This document shows positions 18,646 through 26,641 of a DNA stretch of 64,000 bases, piece after piece. Below the pieces are notes generated by a model. The model made no database searches. It was not told the DNA's origin and saw only the letters and a program-made list of their open reading frames with translations. Source of the stretch: Fluviispira vulneris (lineage in GTDB: Bacteria > Bdellovibrionota_B > Oligoflexia > Silvanigrellales > Silvanigrellaceae); NCBI RefSeq assembly GCF_014281055.1, contig NZ_JACRSE010000002.1:248001-312000 (forward strand), written 5' to 3'. Positions within the stretch are counted from its first letter, which is position 1. Each line of letters begins with the position of its first letter. Position numbers and translations under genes: made by a program.

Positions 18646-19671
18646 TTATTTCAAACTCACTCTCTTCAAAGTCAACCCTCTTCGCTCAATAACTAAAACA
18701 TTACTCGACTCCACAGTTTCACATATATTTGGACGACCTGTTCCCCAGAAAATTTTTAATTTACCCGATTGAGCATCTTTTGGGACAGTCACGTGTACAG
18801 TTTGCATTCCTGTTTTTTTATTGTTGCTTTTTAAAGTTGTACGAACTGGATAAGAACTTCCATTAAAATAAATATATTTACCAACTAAGTTTTTACCGGT
18901 TAAATTGATTCTTTTTTGTCTGTATGCGCTTTGTGGCATTTTTTCTATCCAAGTGTTGAAAGCACGGTGGCGCCAAGCAACTGTAAACTTATTGCGCTCA
19001 GCATCCATCCCTTTCCAAAGTCCATTTGAACAAAATCTTTTCGATGCCAATTTATAAATTGCAACGCCTGCGTAAAGCCCTTTTTCCGATTCCACGCAGT
19101 GGCCATTTTCAATATTTTTACAGACCCAATTGCTTGATTGAATAGAAATGCAATTTTCAGGATCTAAGACAGCAATGGCATGGCCTGGGAATGCAAGAAT
19201 ATCTCCGGTTTGAGGGCGAAAGCCATGTTGTGAACTTGGAATCCGCACAAAGTTTTTAAGTTGTTTTGCATTGATAGGATTTATATCTGCAAAAGTGTGG
19301 CTGATGATAGGCGCTTCGGGATACAAAGAATTATAAGGTAAATTCAGCATATTTATAAATATATAGCGGAGCAAACGCGTACAATCGACTCCATTTTTGC
19401 GCATAAATTTAAATTTATCAATTGAAGCTAAATAATTCCGTTCCCATTTTTGCGAGATATTTTCATAGGGAATGCCTTTATAAAGGAGGCGATCATGAAT
19501 TATTTTCGCAGACTCAACAAATTCTTTGCGGACCGTAGAGTTATTTTTCTCTTTTAATTTTTCCCACTCGACTTCGGTGCCTAAGGGGAAGGGAGCTTTG
19601 GCTGGGGCGGAAACTGCAAAATAAAAAGCTGAAAAACCAATAGCACATACTAAAAATCGCACACAATTCAT
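18646..19671 (-). CDS. Exported NlpC/P60-like protein (paralog of 12895-13962)
   Basis: 341 residues with an N-terminal Sec signal (FLVCAIGFSAFYFAVSAPAKA) but no lipobox. It shares the blocks FMRKNGVDCTRLLRY, LNLPYNS, TGDILAFPGHAIAVLDPENC, ISIQSSNWVC, RHRAFNTWIEKMP, KYIYFNG and VTVPKDAQSGKLKIFWG with the lipoprotein at 12895-13962, so the two are clear paralogs. The Cys in VDCTR and His in PGHA are candidate catalytic residues of a papain-like/NlpC fold. Its start follows the stop of the 2-hydroxyacid dehydrogenase gene with no gap, so it is co-transcribed. One copy is lipid-anchored and this one soluble, suggesting different envelope compartments. Confidence 0.7.
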   Translation of the reverse strand: MNCVRFLVCAIGFSAFYFAVSAPAKAPFPLGTEVEWEKLKEKNNSTVRKEFVESAKIIHDRLLYKGIPYENISQKWERNYLASIDKFKFMRKNGVDCTRLLRYIFINMLNLPYNSLYPEAPIISHTFADINPINAKQLKNFVRIPSSQHGFRPQTGDILAFPGHAIAVLDPENCISIQSSNWVCKNIENGHCVESEKGLYAGVAIYKLASKRFCSNGLWKGMDAERNKFTVAWRHRAFNTWIEKMPQSAYRQKRINLTGKNLVGKYIYFNGSSYPVRTTLKSNNKKTGMQTVHVTVPKDAQSGKLKIFWGTGRPNICETVESSNVLVIERRGLTLKRVSLK

Positions 19672-20706
19672 TTAATTTACTTGAAAGAGCAAGACTCCTG
19701 TTTCATGCTTTTCGTACCTTTCAATATAATGGGATTTTATCGCTTCAAAAACTCTTTCCCCCATGGCGCGCCTCGTTTCAACCGTAGCGCTACCCAAGTG
19801 AGGAAGAACAAAAAGATTTTTTGCTTTTTGAAGTTCTAATGACATATTAGGTTCGTTACAAAAGACATCGAGTCCTGCCCCAGCTAGGTGATCCGAGTTG
19901 AGGGCGTCCGCAAGGGCTTGCTCATCAATAAGCTCACCACGGGCGGTATTTATAACGAATGACCCAGGTTTTATCATTGAAATGCGCTGAGAATTCAACC
20001 AATATTTTGAACTGTCCGTGAGTGGACAGTTTAAGGACAGCACGTCGACGGTGGCAAGAAAGTCTTTTTCATTTAATCTTTTAATATCATTTGGATTATT
20101 TTTGTTTTCAGACCAGCTGTCGCTTTTTAAAGCCACACATTTCATACCAAGGGCTTGCGCCCGTTTAGCAAAAGCTTGGCCAATTTTGCCATTACCCACT
20201 ATCCCAAGGGTCTTGTTTTGTATGCTGTGACCGAGCATAAAAGAGGGGCTCCAGCCAGGATATTTGCCCTTTTCATTCATCATAGTATATCCTTCCGCAA
20301 TTCTGCGCGTGATACAAAGAAGTAAAGTGAGGGCAATATCTGCGGTGGCTTCGGTTAATATTCCAGGTGTGTTTGTAACCCGTATACCTATTTCTTTTGC
20401 AAAATTGATATCGATATTATTAAAACCAACTCCGAAGTTTGCGATGTGATTTAATTCTGGCAGGCATTTTTTTAAATTTAAAATTTCTTTTTTATCGATA
20501 TGATCAACTATACATGTGACAAGAGTTGATATTTCTAAGTTGTGTTCATTTTGCTTTTGCAGGAATATATTCAATCGCTCGGAAATGCTTTTATTTTCGG
20601 GCTCCGGTAATATTTTACCGATTATCTGGTCATTGTAATTTAAAGGAAGTCCAGGAAATTCCTGGGTTGCTATATATTGAAAAATCTTGTTTTTGAGTGA
20701 ATTCAT
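19672..20706 (-). CDS. D-isomer-specific 2-hydroxyacid dehydrogenase
   Basis: About 344 residues (ATG at 20706; the frame is open to an ATG at 20745 without a ribosome-binding site). The NAD-binding motif is LGIVGNGKIGQAFAKRA. The substrate loop is FGVGFNNIDI. The catalytic Arg is in NTARGELID, the Glu in DVFCNEPN, and the His in VLPHLGSAT. The family reduces 2-keto acids such as glyoxylate, hydroxypyruvate or pyruvate; the substrate is not predictable here. An N-terminal extension of roughly 50 residues precedes the usual first strand. Its 5' end overlaps the small acidic ORF at 20630-20854 by 77 bases in another frame. Confidence 0.85.
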   Translation of the reverse strand: MNSLKNKIFQYIATQEFPGLPLNYNDQIIGKILPEPENKSISERLNIFLQKQNEHNLEISTLVTCIVDHIDKKEILNLKKCLPELNHIANFGVGFNNIDINFAKEIGIRVTNTPGILTEATADIALTLLLCITRRIAEGYTMMNEKGKYPGWSPSFMLGHSIQNKTLGIVGNGKIGQAFAKRAQALGMKCVALKSDSWSENKNNPNDIKRLNEKDFLATVDVLSLNCPLTDSSKYWLNSQRISMIKPGSFVINTARGELIDEQALADALNSDHLAGAGLDVFCNEPNMSLELQKAKNLFVLPHLGSATVETRRAMGERVFEAIKSHYIERYEKHETGVLLFQVN

Positions 20707-20854
20707 TTTTACTATCTCTGAAAATGAGCTCTTCGAGCTGTGCATAACGAATATCTTCTTCTGTCACAGGAGGATTCAATTCAATCTCAAGAAAGTCAAT
20801 ATCTGAATTTTTAAAATCTGTGTCGCAAATTTGCAAATCAAGTTCTTCAATCAT
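20630..20854 (-). CDS. Small acidic hypothetical protein, 74 residues
   Basis: No recognised family. The first half is very acidic (MIEELDLQICDTDFKNSDID...), with no signal peptide or membrane segment, and the tail is more polar-aromatic (YSNPGISWTSFKLQ). A good AGGAG eight bases before the ATG supports translation. It overlaps the dehydrogenase gene by 77 bases and may couple its translation. The acidic-leader look recalls ribosomally made peptide precursors, but there is no modifying enzyme beside it, so no function is assigned. It lies just downstream of a set of three TTGCCTAT half-sites. Confidence 0.5.
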   Translation of the reverse strand: MIEELDLQICDTDFKNSDIDFLEIELNPPVTEEDIRYAQLEELIFRDSKNEFTQKQDFSIYSNPGISWTSFKLQ

Positions 20855-20915
20855 GATCGATTCTCCTATGCGTAATTGCCCTCTTTGAAGTATCGATAGA
20901 TTTGGCTATGGGTAG

Positions 20916-20965
20916 ATAGGCAAGAATGTCTTAATAGTAATTTTTGCCTATATGATAGGCAAAAA
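20916..20965. promoter_or_regulatory. Three TTGCCTAT half-sites, operator-like
   Basis: ATAGGCAA at 20916-20923, TTGCCTAT at 20944-20951 and ATAGGCAA at 20955-20962. The last two form a perfect 11-base inverted repeat (TTTTTGCCTAT / ATAGGCAAAAA, 20941-20965) with a three-base centre. Both arms end in A on the 3' side, so this is not a Rho-independent terminator in either direction. The position upstream of the small ORF and dehydrogenase suggests a regulator-binding site. Confidence 0.5.
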
Positions 20966-20969
20966 AGTT

Positions 20970-22640
20970 CTATGAAACTATTTTGAGATTTTTATTTGGA
21001 TTGGGATAAATCAATTTGTCTTTTTCAAAATACTTCAACATCTCATGGGTATAAGTCGTGTCTTTATCGGCACACATTTTACAACAAACAAAAGTAACAT
21101 CATCATCGAATTCTTCGTTTTCTGCAAAAGAATTTAAATCATTTACTATTGTATCTATCATTTCTGATGTATTTTTAAATTCTTTGCTGACGAGTGCTTT
21201 TCTCAATCTTCTATCTGAATAAAGTTGTTTATTTTTGTTTTTAGCATCAACAATTCCATCAGAATAAATAAATAATATATCACCTGCACTGAATTTATGA
21301 CTGCTAATTTCAAAAATATTATCTTTTTCAAAATCATTAATATATCCTAAACGTTTGCCATTGATAACCAAAGAACTCGCCTTTATATTATTTTTCTCCT
21401 TATCTTTATTGATGAGAAAGGGAAAGTTATGCGCAGCATTGGCAAAAATGATAATTTCAGCATGAGGATCAATAATAGCTGCAAACATTGTCATGAAATG
21501 ATCTTTATCTCCGCTGTGTCGCACAACAATATCAAGTTCTTCTAGAATTTTTGCAGGATTTATTTCATTTTTTGAGTAGATAGAGTCACAATATCCCTTT
21601 ACAGCTGCTGTCAGCATTCCACTTGGGGTGCCATGACCTGTTACGTCTCCAAGCATAATTAAAATCTTATTATGAGCTAAAGGATAAAAGTGCCACCAGT
21701 CCCCTCCACACTCCGATGCTGCTTGAAAAAAACTTGAAATTTCAAAATATCCAACTCGTAGATTCTTTGCATTTGGAATAAGAGATTCTTGCACTATCCG
21801 AGCCATTTCAAGTTCATTGGTCATTCTCTGTTGTTCTTTTTGTTCATCGATAAATTTAATAATTTGTACGACCATGTGATTAAAGTTATTTATAAGGCTA
21901 TCGATTTCGTCTTCTCCAAAAACACTCATTCTTTTTTTAGTTTGAATAAACTCATTTTGGGCAATTTTTAAACTGGATTTTTCGAGATCAGTTAATGGAA
22001 GAATTATAAGTTGACGAATATAAAGAAAACTTGTTATAAGAATAACTGCACCAAGTATAAAAGATAGAAAAATCGATTTATTTATTGTTTTATTTATTGC
22101 TTCTGAAATATTTTTTGTAGAGTAAGTCATAATAAAATAACCTATTTTGAATGCAGATACTTTCCTAATATGGTTTTCCTTTGAATATAGGACTGTAGTG
22201 ATAATTACTTTCTCTTCATTTATGAGTCTTTTTTCATATATTCTGTTATTACTTTTGTTATTTAATTCAATTATTTCGTTTTCGTTAAAAAAATTGTTTA
22301 AGGTATAGTTTTTTACATCAGTTTCTCTATCAAGAAATGAAAAAATATTTTCATTTTCATCTAAGACAATGACTGAATCAACAATTGGGTTTTTAAGTAT
22401 TTGTTTCAAAGCAGTTTCAACCAAAGTCTTATCAAGGCCCCAAATTCCATTTTCTATGATTGGAACTGCAGAAGTAAAAGCAGATTGAGTGTTCGTTTTG
22501 GCTTCTAATTCCATGGCGTGTCGAATGGATTTAATATCAAAAAAAGTATAAATTCCTATAACAAAATAAATAATGAAAATAAGACTTGTTGCTATTTTTA
22601 CAGTCAATGGAATTTTTATTGTTCTGAATTTAGAAACCAA
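20970..22640 (-). CDS. Membrane PP2C-type phosphatase (SpoIIE/RsbU family) with HAMP domain
   Basis: 556 residues. A first membrane helix at about 15-33, a periplasmic sensor region to about 185, a second helix (SFILGAVILITSFLYI) and a HAMP linker (LPLTDLEKSS...FGEDEIDSLINNFNHM) lead to a SpoIIE/RsbU phosphatase domain. That domain carries SECGGDWWHFYPL, LGDVTGHGTPSGMLTA (metal-binding Asp), FANAAHNFPF and YSDGIVDAKN. Such proteins dephosphorylate anti-sigma-factor antagonists or similar partners in response to an external signal. The start is TTG at 22640, with no better start in frame nearby. No partner antagonist or anti-sigma gene is adjacent. Confidence 0.85.
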   Translation of the reverse strand: MVSKFRTIKIPLTVKIATSLIFIIYFVIGIYTFFDIKSIRHAMELEAKTNTQSAFTSAVPIIENGIWGLDKTLVETALKQILKNPIVDSVIVLDENENIFSFLDRETDVKNYTLNNFFNENEIIELNNKSNNRIYEKRLINEEKVIITTVLYSKENHIRKVSAFKIGYFIMTYSTKNISEAINKTINKSIFLSFILGAVILITSFLYIRQLIILPLTDLEKSSLKIAQNEFIQTKKRMSVFGEDEIDSLINNFNHMVVQIIKFIDEQKEQQRMTNELEMARIVQESLIPNAKNLRVGYFEISSFFQAASECGGDWWHFYPLAHNKILIMLGDVTGHGTPSGMLTAAVKGYCDSIYSKNEINPAKILEELDIVVRHSGDKDHFMTMFAAIIDPHAEIIIFANAAHNFPFLINKDKEKNNIKASSLVINGKRLGYINDFEKDNIFEISSHKFSAGDILFIYSDGIVDAKNKNKQLYSDRRLRKALVSKEFKNTSEMIDTIVNDLNSFAENEEFDDDVTFVCCKMCADKDTTYTHEMLKYFEKDKLIYPNPNKNLKIVS

Positions 22641-22708
22641 AAATTCTACCCCATGGCTTTATAATTTTAGAAATAAATTTCTGCCATGAAGTTTTCGGTT
22701 TTTAGATA

Positions 22709-23404
22709 TTATTTCTTTAGGTTTTGAGCGAGATGAAGTATTGTTTCTAGGCGTATTTCCGCTTGAGAAATTGAATTGCCAAAACAATAAATCCCATGCT
22801 TCTCCAAGACAAAAGCTGTGAAAGTTGAGGGCGTTTTAGTTTTAATAAAATTTTCTTCAATTACATTTGAAAGCAATGACATATCCTGATGATTTTCAAT
22901 TATGGGAAGAAAAAAATCTTCCGTATGAGATTTAAAGCCAAGGGCTTTTAGCAGTTCATGTCCTTTGATTCTAAGAAAACCATATTTTAAATCATCTTGC
23001 TTTTGCTTTATAATTTGTGAAAACTCGTTGCATTCTAAATTAAAAATATCAAGTTCGGGCGCATGACAGTGCAGCACTGCATTGGCAGAGTCAAAATTCT
23101 TATAAATCAAAGCATGTAAAAGTGTTTCATCGCTCGGTTTAGGAGAAAGAGGGTGCAAAGGATTGCCACCCAGATCTGTACGGATGAAATGGCTTGGGTT
23201 TAGGTTCCTTTTGTGCAGACCAGATTTAGTAATGAGAAATTCATTGGGCTTCGATCTTAAACTAAAATTGCTACTCGTAGCAGGGATTGCCTTGCGTTCA
23301 TCTAAACGAGTTACAACTTTGCATAAAGAATTTAATTCATAATTTTCTTTTAATGACAAAGGAAAAAAAGAAGCATCCTTAATATATTTTTGCAATGTTT
23401 TCAT
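22709..23404 (-). CDS. mtnB: Methylthioribulose-1-phosphate dehydratase MtnB
   Basis: 231 residues of class II aldolase fold. It dehydrates 5-methylthioribulose-1-phosphate in methionine salvage. Zinc ligands are expected from the HCHAPE-type motif (NAVLHCHAPELD) and the C-terminal HGI in VLEKHGIYCFG; PATSSNFSLR and ITKSGLHKRNL are typical MtnB substrate-site blocks. The start has AGGAA. It is the last gene of the mtn operon (mtnP-mtnA-mtnW-mtnB order), 39 bases after mtnW. The gene for the membrane phosphatase 68 bases further on is probably separate. Confidence 0.9.
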   Translation of the reverse strand: MKTLQKYIKDASFFPLSLKENYELNSLCKVVTRLDERKAIPATSSNFSLRSKPNEFLITKSGLHKRNLNPSHFIRTDLGGNPLHPLSPKPSDETLLHALIYKNFDSANAVLHCHAPELDIFNLECNEFSQIIKQKQDDLKYGFLRIKGHELLKALGFKSHTEDFFLPIIENHQDMSLLSNVIEENFIKTKTPSTFTAFVLEKHGIYCFGNSISQAEIRLETILHLAQNLKK

Positions 23405-23443
23405 AATAATTCCTAGGAAAATGCGTGATAGAATATAAAATTT

Positions 23444-24592
23444 CTATAATTCTTTTAGAAATTCTTCTATACTTTTTCTTATTCCTTTTGGATGTGAAAA
23501 AATACCAGTGCCTGCATTTAATATAAAATTATTGCCAAAATCTTTTTTAGCCATAGGTGCATGTTCTGGTTTTATTCCAGCACTTGGTACAGGAATCGAT
23601 TCATTGATGGACCAATTGGTATTTTTTAAGAGACAATGGTTTGCGATGTCTAATGCTAATTCCTTATCGAGACCAAGTTTTCCATAAGGACTTGGAAATA
23701 AACTCAGATCTGCTCCTGCAGCACGAATAAATTGCGCTAAAGTGACACGTGGATGAATTGTAGCTTTCGCTTCTTGAATTCCAAATGCTCCAACCAGAGC
23801 TGGGTGTGAGACGATTGGTAAATTTGTTACTTTTCTTATTTCTTGCAACACATCAATTCCGGTTATCCATGTGTTGAGGAGAAATGCATTTGCCCCTGCA
23901 TTTTCTAATGCTTTTGCATGCTCAAGAAAGTGTGGTCCATCAATTTGCAGATGCACGGCATACAAAGTTTTTAAATTTCTTTTTGCAGACTCTTCAGCAA
24001 TTCGATTGACTCTTTTTAAACTTTCTAAAGGTGTCAAGTCATGACGAATTTCGTCATCTTTTAATAAATGCACTCCTGCTTCTGCAGCTTCCACATAAAG
24101 TTCAGAGATTTTTTCTGTACTCATACCTACATTTGGTTTTAAAATACCCATGAGGAGTGGTTTATTCTCTTCGGCGCCAACACTCATTCTAATATTATTA
24201 ATATTATTTTTAGGTCCTATAAGTGTTTTCTCATGGAAACAATCTTGAGAAAACCAAACGGAATTCAGTTGAACTCCTTCATAAAAACTCATTTTTCCAA
24301 AGAGAATAGACAAGAGCCAAGAGAGTTTACCATGCCAAATTTCGATAGGAAAAGCGACTGTCGCTTCATGAAAGCATGAGTCAGATTCAATACTAACTAT
24401 TTTTGCAATTTTTTTTCTTAAAGTTTCGATAGCGACATGCTGAGTATCCCACGCTCCTAAAGACTGTCCTAAAGCTATTTCTTCGATTAAATGCACAGGG
24501 TGTTTCTGTGCATCAATGCGAAATCTTGCAAATGCATGGGGCACGTTATTGAGTGGAGCAAGGAGTTCACTGTTTTTAATGTATTTATACAT
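23444..24592 (-). CDS. mtnW: RuBisCO-like protein, probable 2,3-diketo-5-methylthiopentyl-1-phosphate enolase MtnW
   Basis: 382 residues of form IV RuBisCO. Landmarks are MGILKPNVGMS (loop with the family lysine), GVHLLKDDE near residue 175 (the carbamylated-lysine/acid metal site), HLQIDGPHF, and the phosphate-binding end (PSAGIKPEHAP and NAGTGIFSHP). Placement between mtnA and mtnB supports the enolase step after MtnB over other RLP activities. It does not fix carbon: this family uses the same chemistry for enolisation. Ribosome-binding site AGGAA before the ATG. The partner phosphatase gene mtnX is not in the operon. Confidence 0.88.
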   Translation of the reverse strand: MYKYIKNSELLAPLNNVPHAFARFRIDAQKHPVHLIEEIALGQSLGAWDTQHVAIETLRKKIAKIVSIESDSCFHEATVAFPIEIWHGKLSWLLSILFGKMSFYEGVQLNSVWFSQDCFHEKTLIGPKNNINNIRMSVGAEENKPLLMGILKPNVGMSTEKISELYVEAAEAGVHLLKDDEIRHDLTPLESLKRVNRIAEESAKRNLKTLYAVHLQIDGPHFLEHAKALENAGANAFLLNTWITGIDVLQEIRKVTNLPIVSHPALVGAFGIQEAKATIHPRVTLAQFIRAAGADLSLFPSPYGKLGLDKELALDIANHCLLKNTNWSINESIPVPSAGIKPEHAPMAKKDFGNNFILNAGTGIFSHPKGIRKSIEEFLKEL

Positions 24593-24617
24593 TGAATATT
24601 TCCTGTCGAAAGAGGAA

Positions 24618-25721
24618 TTAAAATAAAGATGTTGTTTTCTTTTTTTTATTTAAAAAATCAGCAATGTCATATTCACCAATCTCATTTTTAACTATAATAC
24701 CGAGCTCTGTTACAATTCCTGAAATAAGAAACGCAGGAGTAACATCGAAGGAAGGATTCCAGACATCAATACCATCTGCTGCAATTTGCATATTGTTTAT
24801 ATGAGTTAATTCATTTTTAGGTCGTTCTTCGATCATGATTTCTTTGCCAGATTTTTTCTTACAATCGATGGAAGTTGTTGGGGCTGCAACATAAAAAGGA
24901 ATATTATGATAATGAGCTGCTATAGCAAGTTGATAGGTGCCGATTTTATTAGCAGTGTCTCCATTTGCAACAACTCTATCTGCACCAACAATAACTCCAT
25001 CAATTCCTTTTTCTTTCATAAGGAAAGAAGCCATGGAATCTGAAATAAGTGTTGCAGGAATTTTTTCATAGACAAGTTCAAATGCAGTTAAACGAGCGCC
25101 TTGATTGTATGGTCTCGTTTCGCAAGCAAAAGCTCGTTCCAGTTTTTTTTGTGCATGTAAAGTTCTTATAATTCCAAGAGCTGTTCCATAACCAGCAGTT
25201 GCTAAGCTACCCGTATTACAGTGAGTTAATATCTTTACTTTTTCTTTATTAGAAAAGCACTCGGCGCCAAAATGCCCAATAGCCATATTGTCAGAGATAT
25301 CATTTTGTAGAAGTTTTTCTGCTTTCTTAATAAATAAATTTTTGAGTGTTTCGCCACCAGATATATTATTTTCTAAATGGATTAATTCATTTTGTAATGC
25401 ACTTTTCATTTCATCTGCCATTTTAAATAAATTAACAGCTGTGGGGCGGCTTTCACATAAAAAATCGAGTTTAGAAAAAATATAATTTTTAGTTTCAACT
25501 AAATTTAATTTTTTATTTAAATTTTTAAGTTCACTTGCAAGAGAGAGAGCTGCCGCGATTGCAATTGCGGGAGCACCCCGCACTTTCATACTTTTTATTG
25601 CAGCAAAACCAAGATCGCTCGTTGAGCAATCTTCATAGACAAAGGATTGTGGTAATAAAAGTTGGTTAAGTATTTCAAATTTATTATCAAAATATCGAAT
25701 AGCTTCTAGTGAGTGAGACAT
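24618..25721 (-). CDS. mtnA: S-methyl-5-thioribose-1-phosphate isomerase MtnA
   Basis: 367 residues of the eIF2B-alpha-like isomerase family. It converts methylthioribose-1-phosphate to methylthioribulose-1-phosphate. Diagnostic blocks are MKVRGAPAIAIAAAL near residue 50, ILTHCNTGSLATAGYGTALG with the active-site Cys in THCNTG, ETRPYNQGARLTAFEL, and GADRVVANGDTANKIGTY with the catalytic Asp. It lies between mtnP and mtnW with short gaps (25-33 bases), so it is mid-operon. Confidence 0.95.
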   Translation of the reverse strand: MSHSLEAIRYFDNKFEILNQLLLPQSFVYEDCSTSDLGFAAIKSMKVRGAPAIAIAAALSLASELKNLNKKLNLVETKNYIFSKLDFLCESRPTAVNLFKMADEMKSALQNELIHLENNISGGETLKNLFIKKAEKLLQNDISDNMAIGHFGAECFSNKEKVKILTHCNTGSLATAGYGTALGIIRTLHAQKKLERAFACETRPYNQGARLTAFELVYEKIPATLISDSMASFLMKEKGIDGVIVGADRVVANGDTANKIGTYQLAIAAHYHNIPFYVAAPTTSIDCKKKSGKEIMIEERPKNELTHINNMQIAADGIDVWNPSFDVTPAFLISGIVTELGIIVKNEIGEYDIADFLNKKKKTTSLF

Positions 25722-25754
25722 TATTTTGGCCTATGCTTTGGTTTGTAAAAAAAA

Positions 25755-26630
25755 TTATTTCCAATATTTACCATATAAAATATCAAGTTTTCTTTTTGTT
25801 TCAATGGGAATTAAACTCTTATCGGTCATGATTGCAAATTCCGCTGCATTAAAAATATGATTTTTGCTTTCTAGAGGTAAATATTTATGTATAGCAAGAG
25901 CAATTCTCTTAGATGCTTCTACATTTTTCTTTAAGACGGCAAGGACTGCTTCAACTGTGACAGGCTCTGTTTCTTCTTTCCAGCAATCATAGTCAGTAAC
26001 AAATGCTAACGTTGCATAGGCAATCTCAGCCTCACGTGCGAGTATTGCTTCTGGCATCGCAGTCATACCAATAATGACAGCTCCTTCTTTTCTAAAACTA
26101 TGACTTTCTGCACGGCTGCTAAAGCGAGGGCCTTCAATACAAACCAAAGCTCCACCCATATGCGTTGTTACATTTTCTTGTTCACACGCTTTTGAAATAT
26201 ATTTTTGCAGCTCTGCGCAATATGGATCTGCAAAACTAACATGGCCAACAACTCCATTGCCAAAAAAACTTCTTTCACGAATAGATGTTGTTTTATCAAT
26301 TATTTGTGTAGGAATGACCGCAGTTCCTGGAGCTGTATTTTCTTGCAGTCCTCCCACAGCGCTCACACTGACGATATGAGTAACGCCAAGTTTTTTAAGT
26401 GCAAAAATATTTGCTTTATAGTTTACTTCTGAAGGAGTAAATCTATGACCTTTGCCATGACGTGGAATAAAAGCAATCGGTTTTCCTTCTATTTCTCCTG
26501 TGATAATTTTATCGGATGGTGAGCCAAATGGAGTTGATATTTCTTCTTCTTTTAAATTTTGAATTCCAGGAAGATCATATAATCCACTGCCACCAATAAA
26601 TGCAAGATATGTTTTTTTAAATTGACTCAT
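25755..26630 (-). CDS. mtnP: S-methyl-5'-thioadenosine phosphorylase MtnP
   Basis: 291 residues of the purine nucleoside phosphorylase family. It cleaves methylthioadenosine, the by-product of polyamine or homoserine-lactone synthesis, to adenine and methylthioribose-1-phosphate. Motifs: FIGGSGLYDLPG at the N-terminus, PRHGKGHRFTPSEVNYKAN (phosphate site), SAVGGLQE, CIEGPRFSSRAES and IIGMTAMPEAILAREAEI, followed by VTDYDCW. The start has AAAGGA. It follows the GST-PCD fusion gene by 11 bases and leads into mtnA. Confidence 0.96.
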   Translation of the reverse strand: MSQFKKTYLAFIGGSGLYDLPGIQNLKEEEISTPFGSPSDKIITGEIEGKPIAFIPRHGKGHRFTPSEVNYKANIFALKKLGVTHIVSVSAVGGLQENTAPGTAVIPTQIIDKTTSIRERSFFGNGVVGHVSFADPYCAELQKYISKACEQENVTTHMGGALVCIEGPRFSSRAESHSFRKEGAVIIGMTAMPEAILAREAEIAYATLAFVTDYDCWKEETEPVTVEAVLAVLKKNVEASKRIALAIHKYLPLESKNHIFNAAEFAIMTDKSLIPIETKRKLDILYGKYWK

Positions 26631-26641
26631 TTGAGGATCCT

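Noticed and set aside
20941-20965. Perfect inverted repeat read as a Rho-independent terminator
   Set aside because: Both strands have A, not T, at the 3' side of the stem, so it cannot end in a U-run; treated as operator-like instead.
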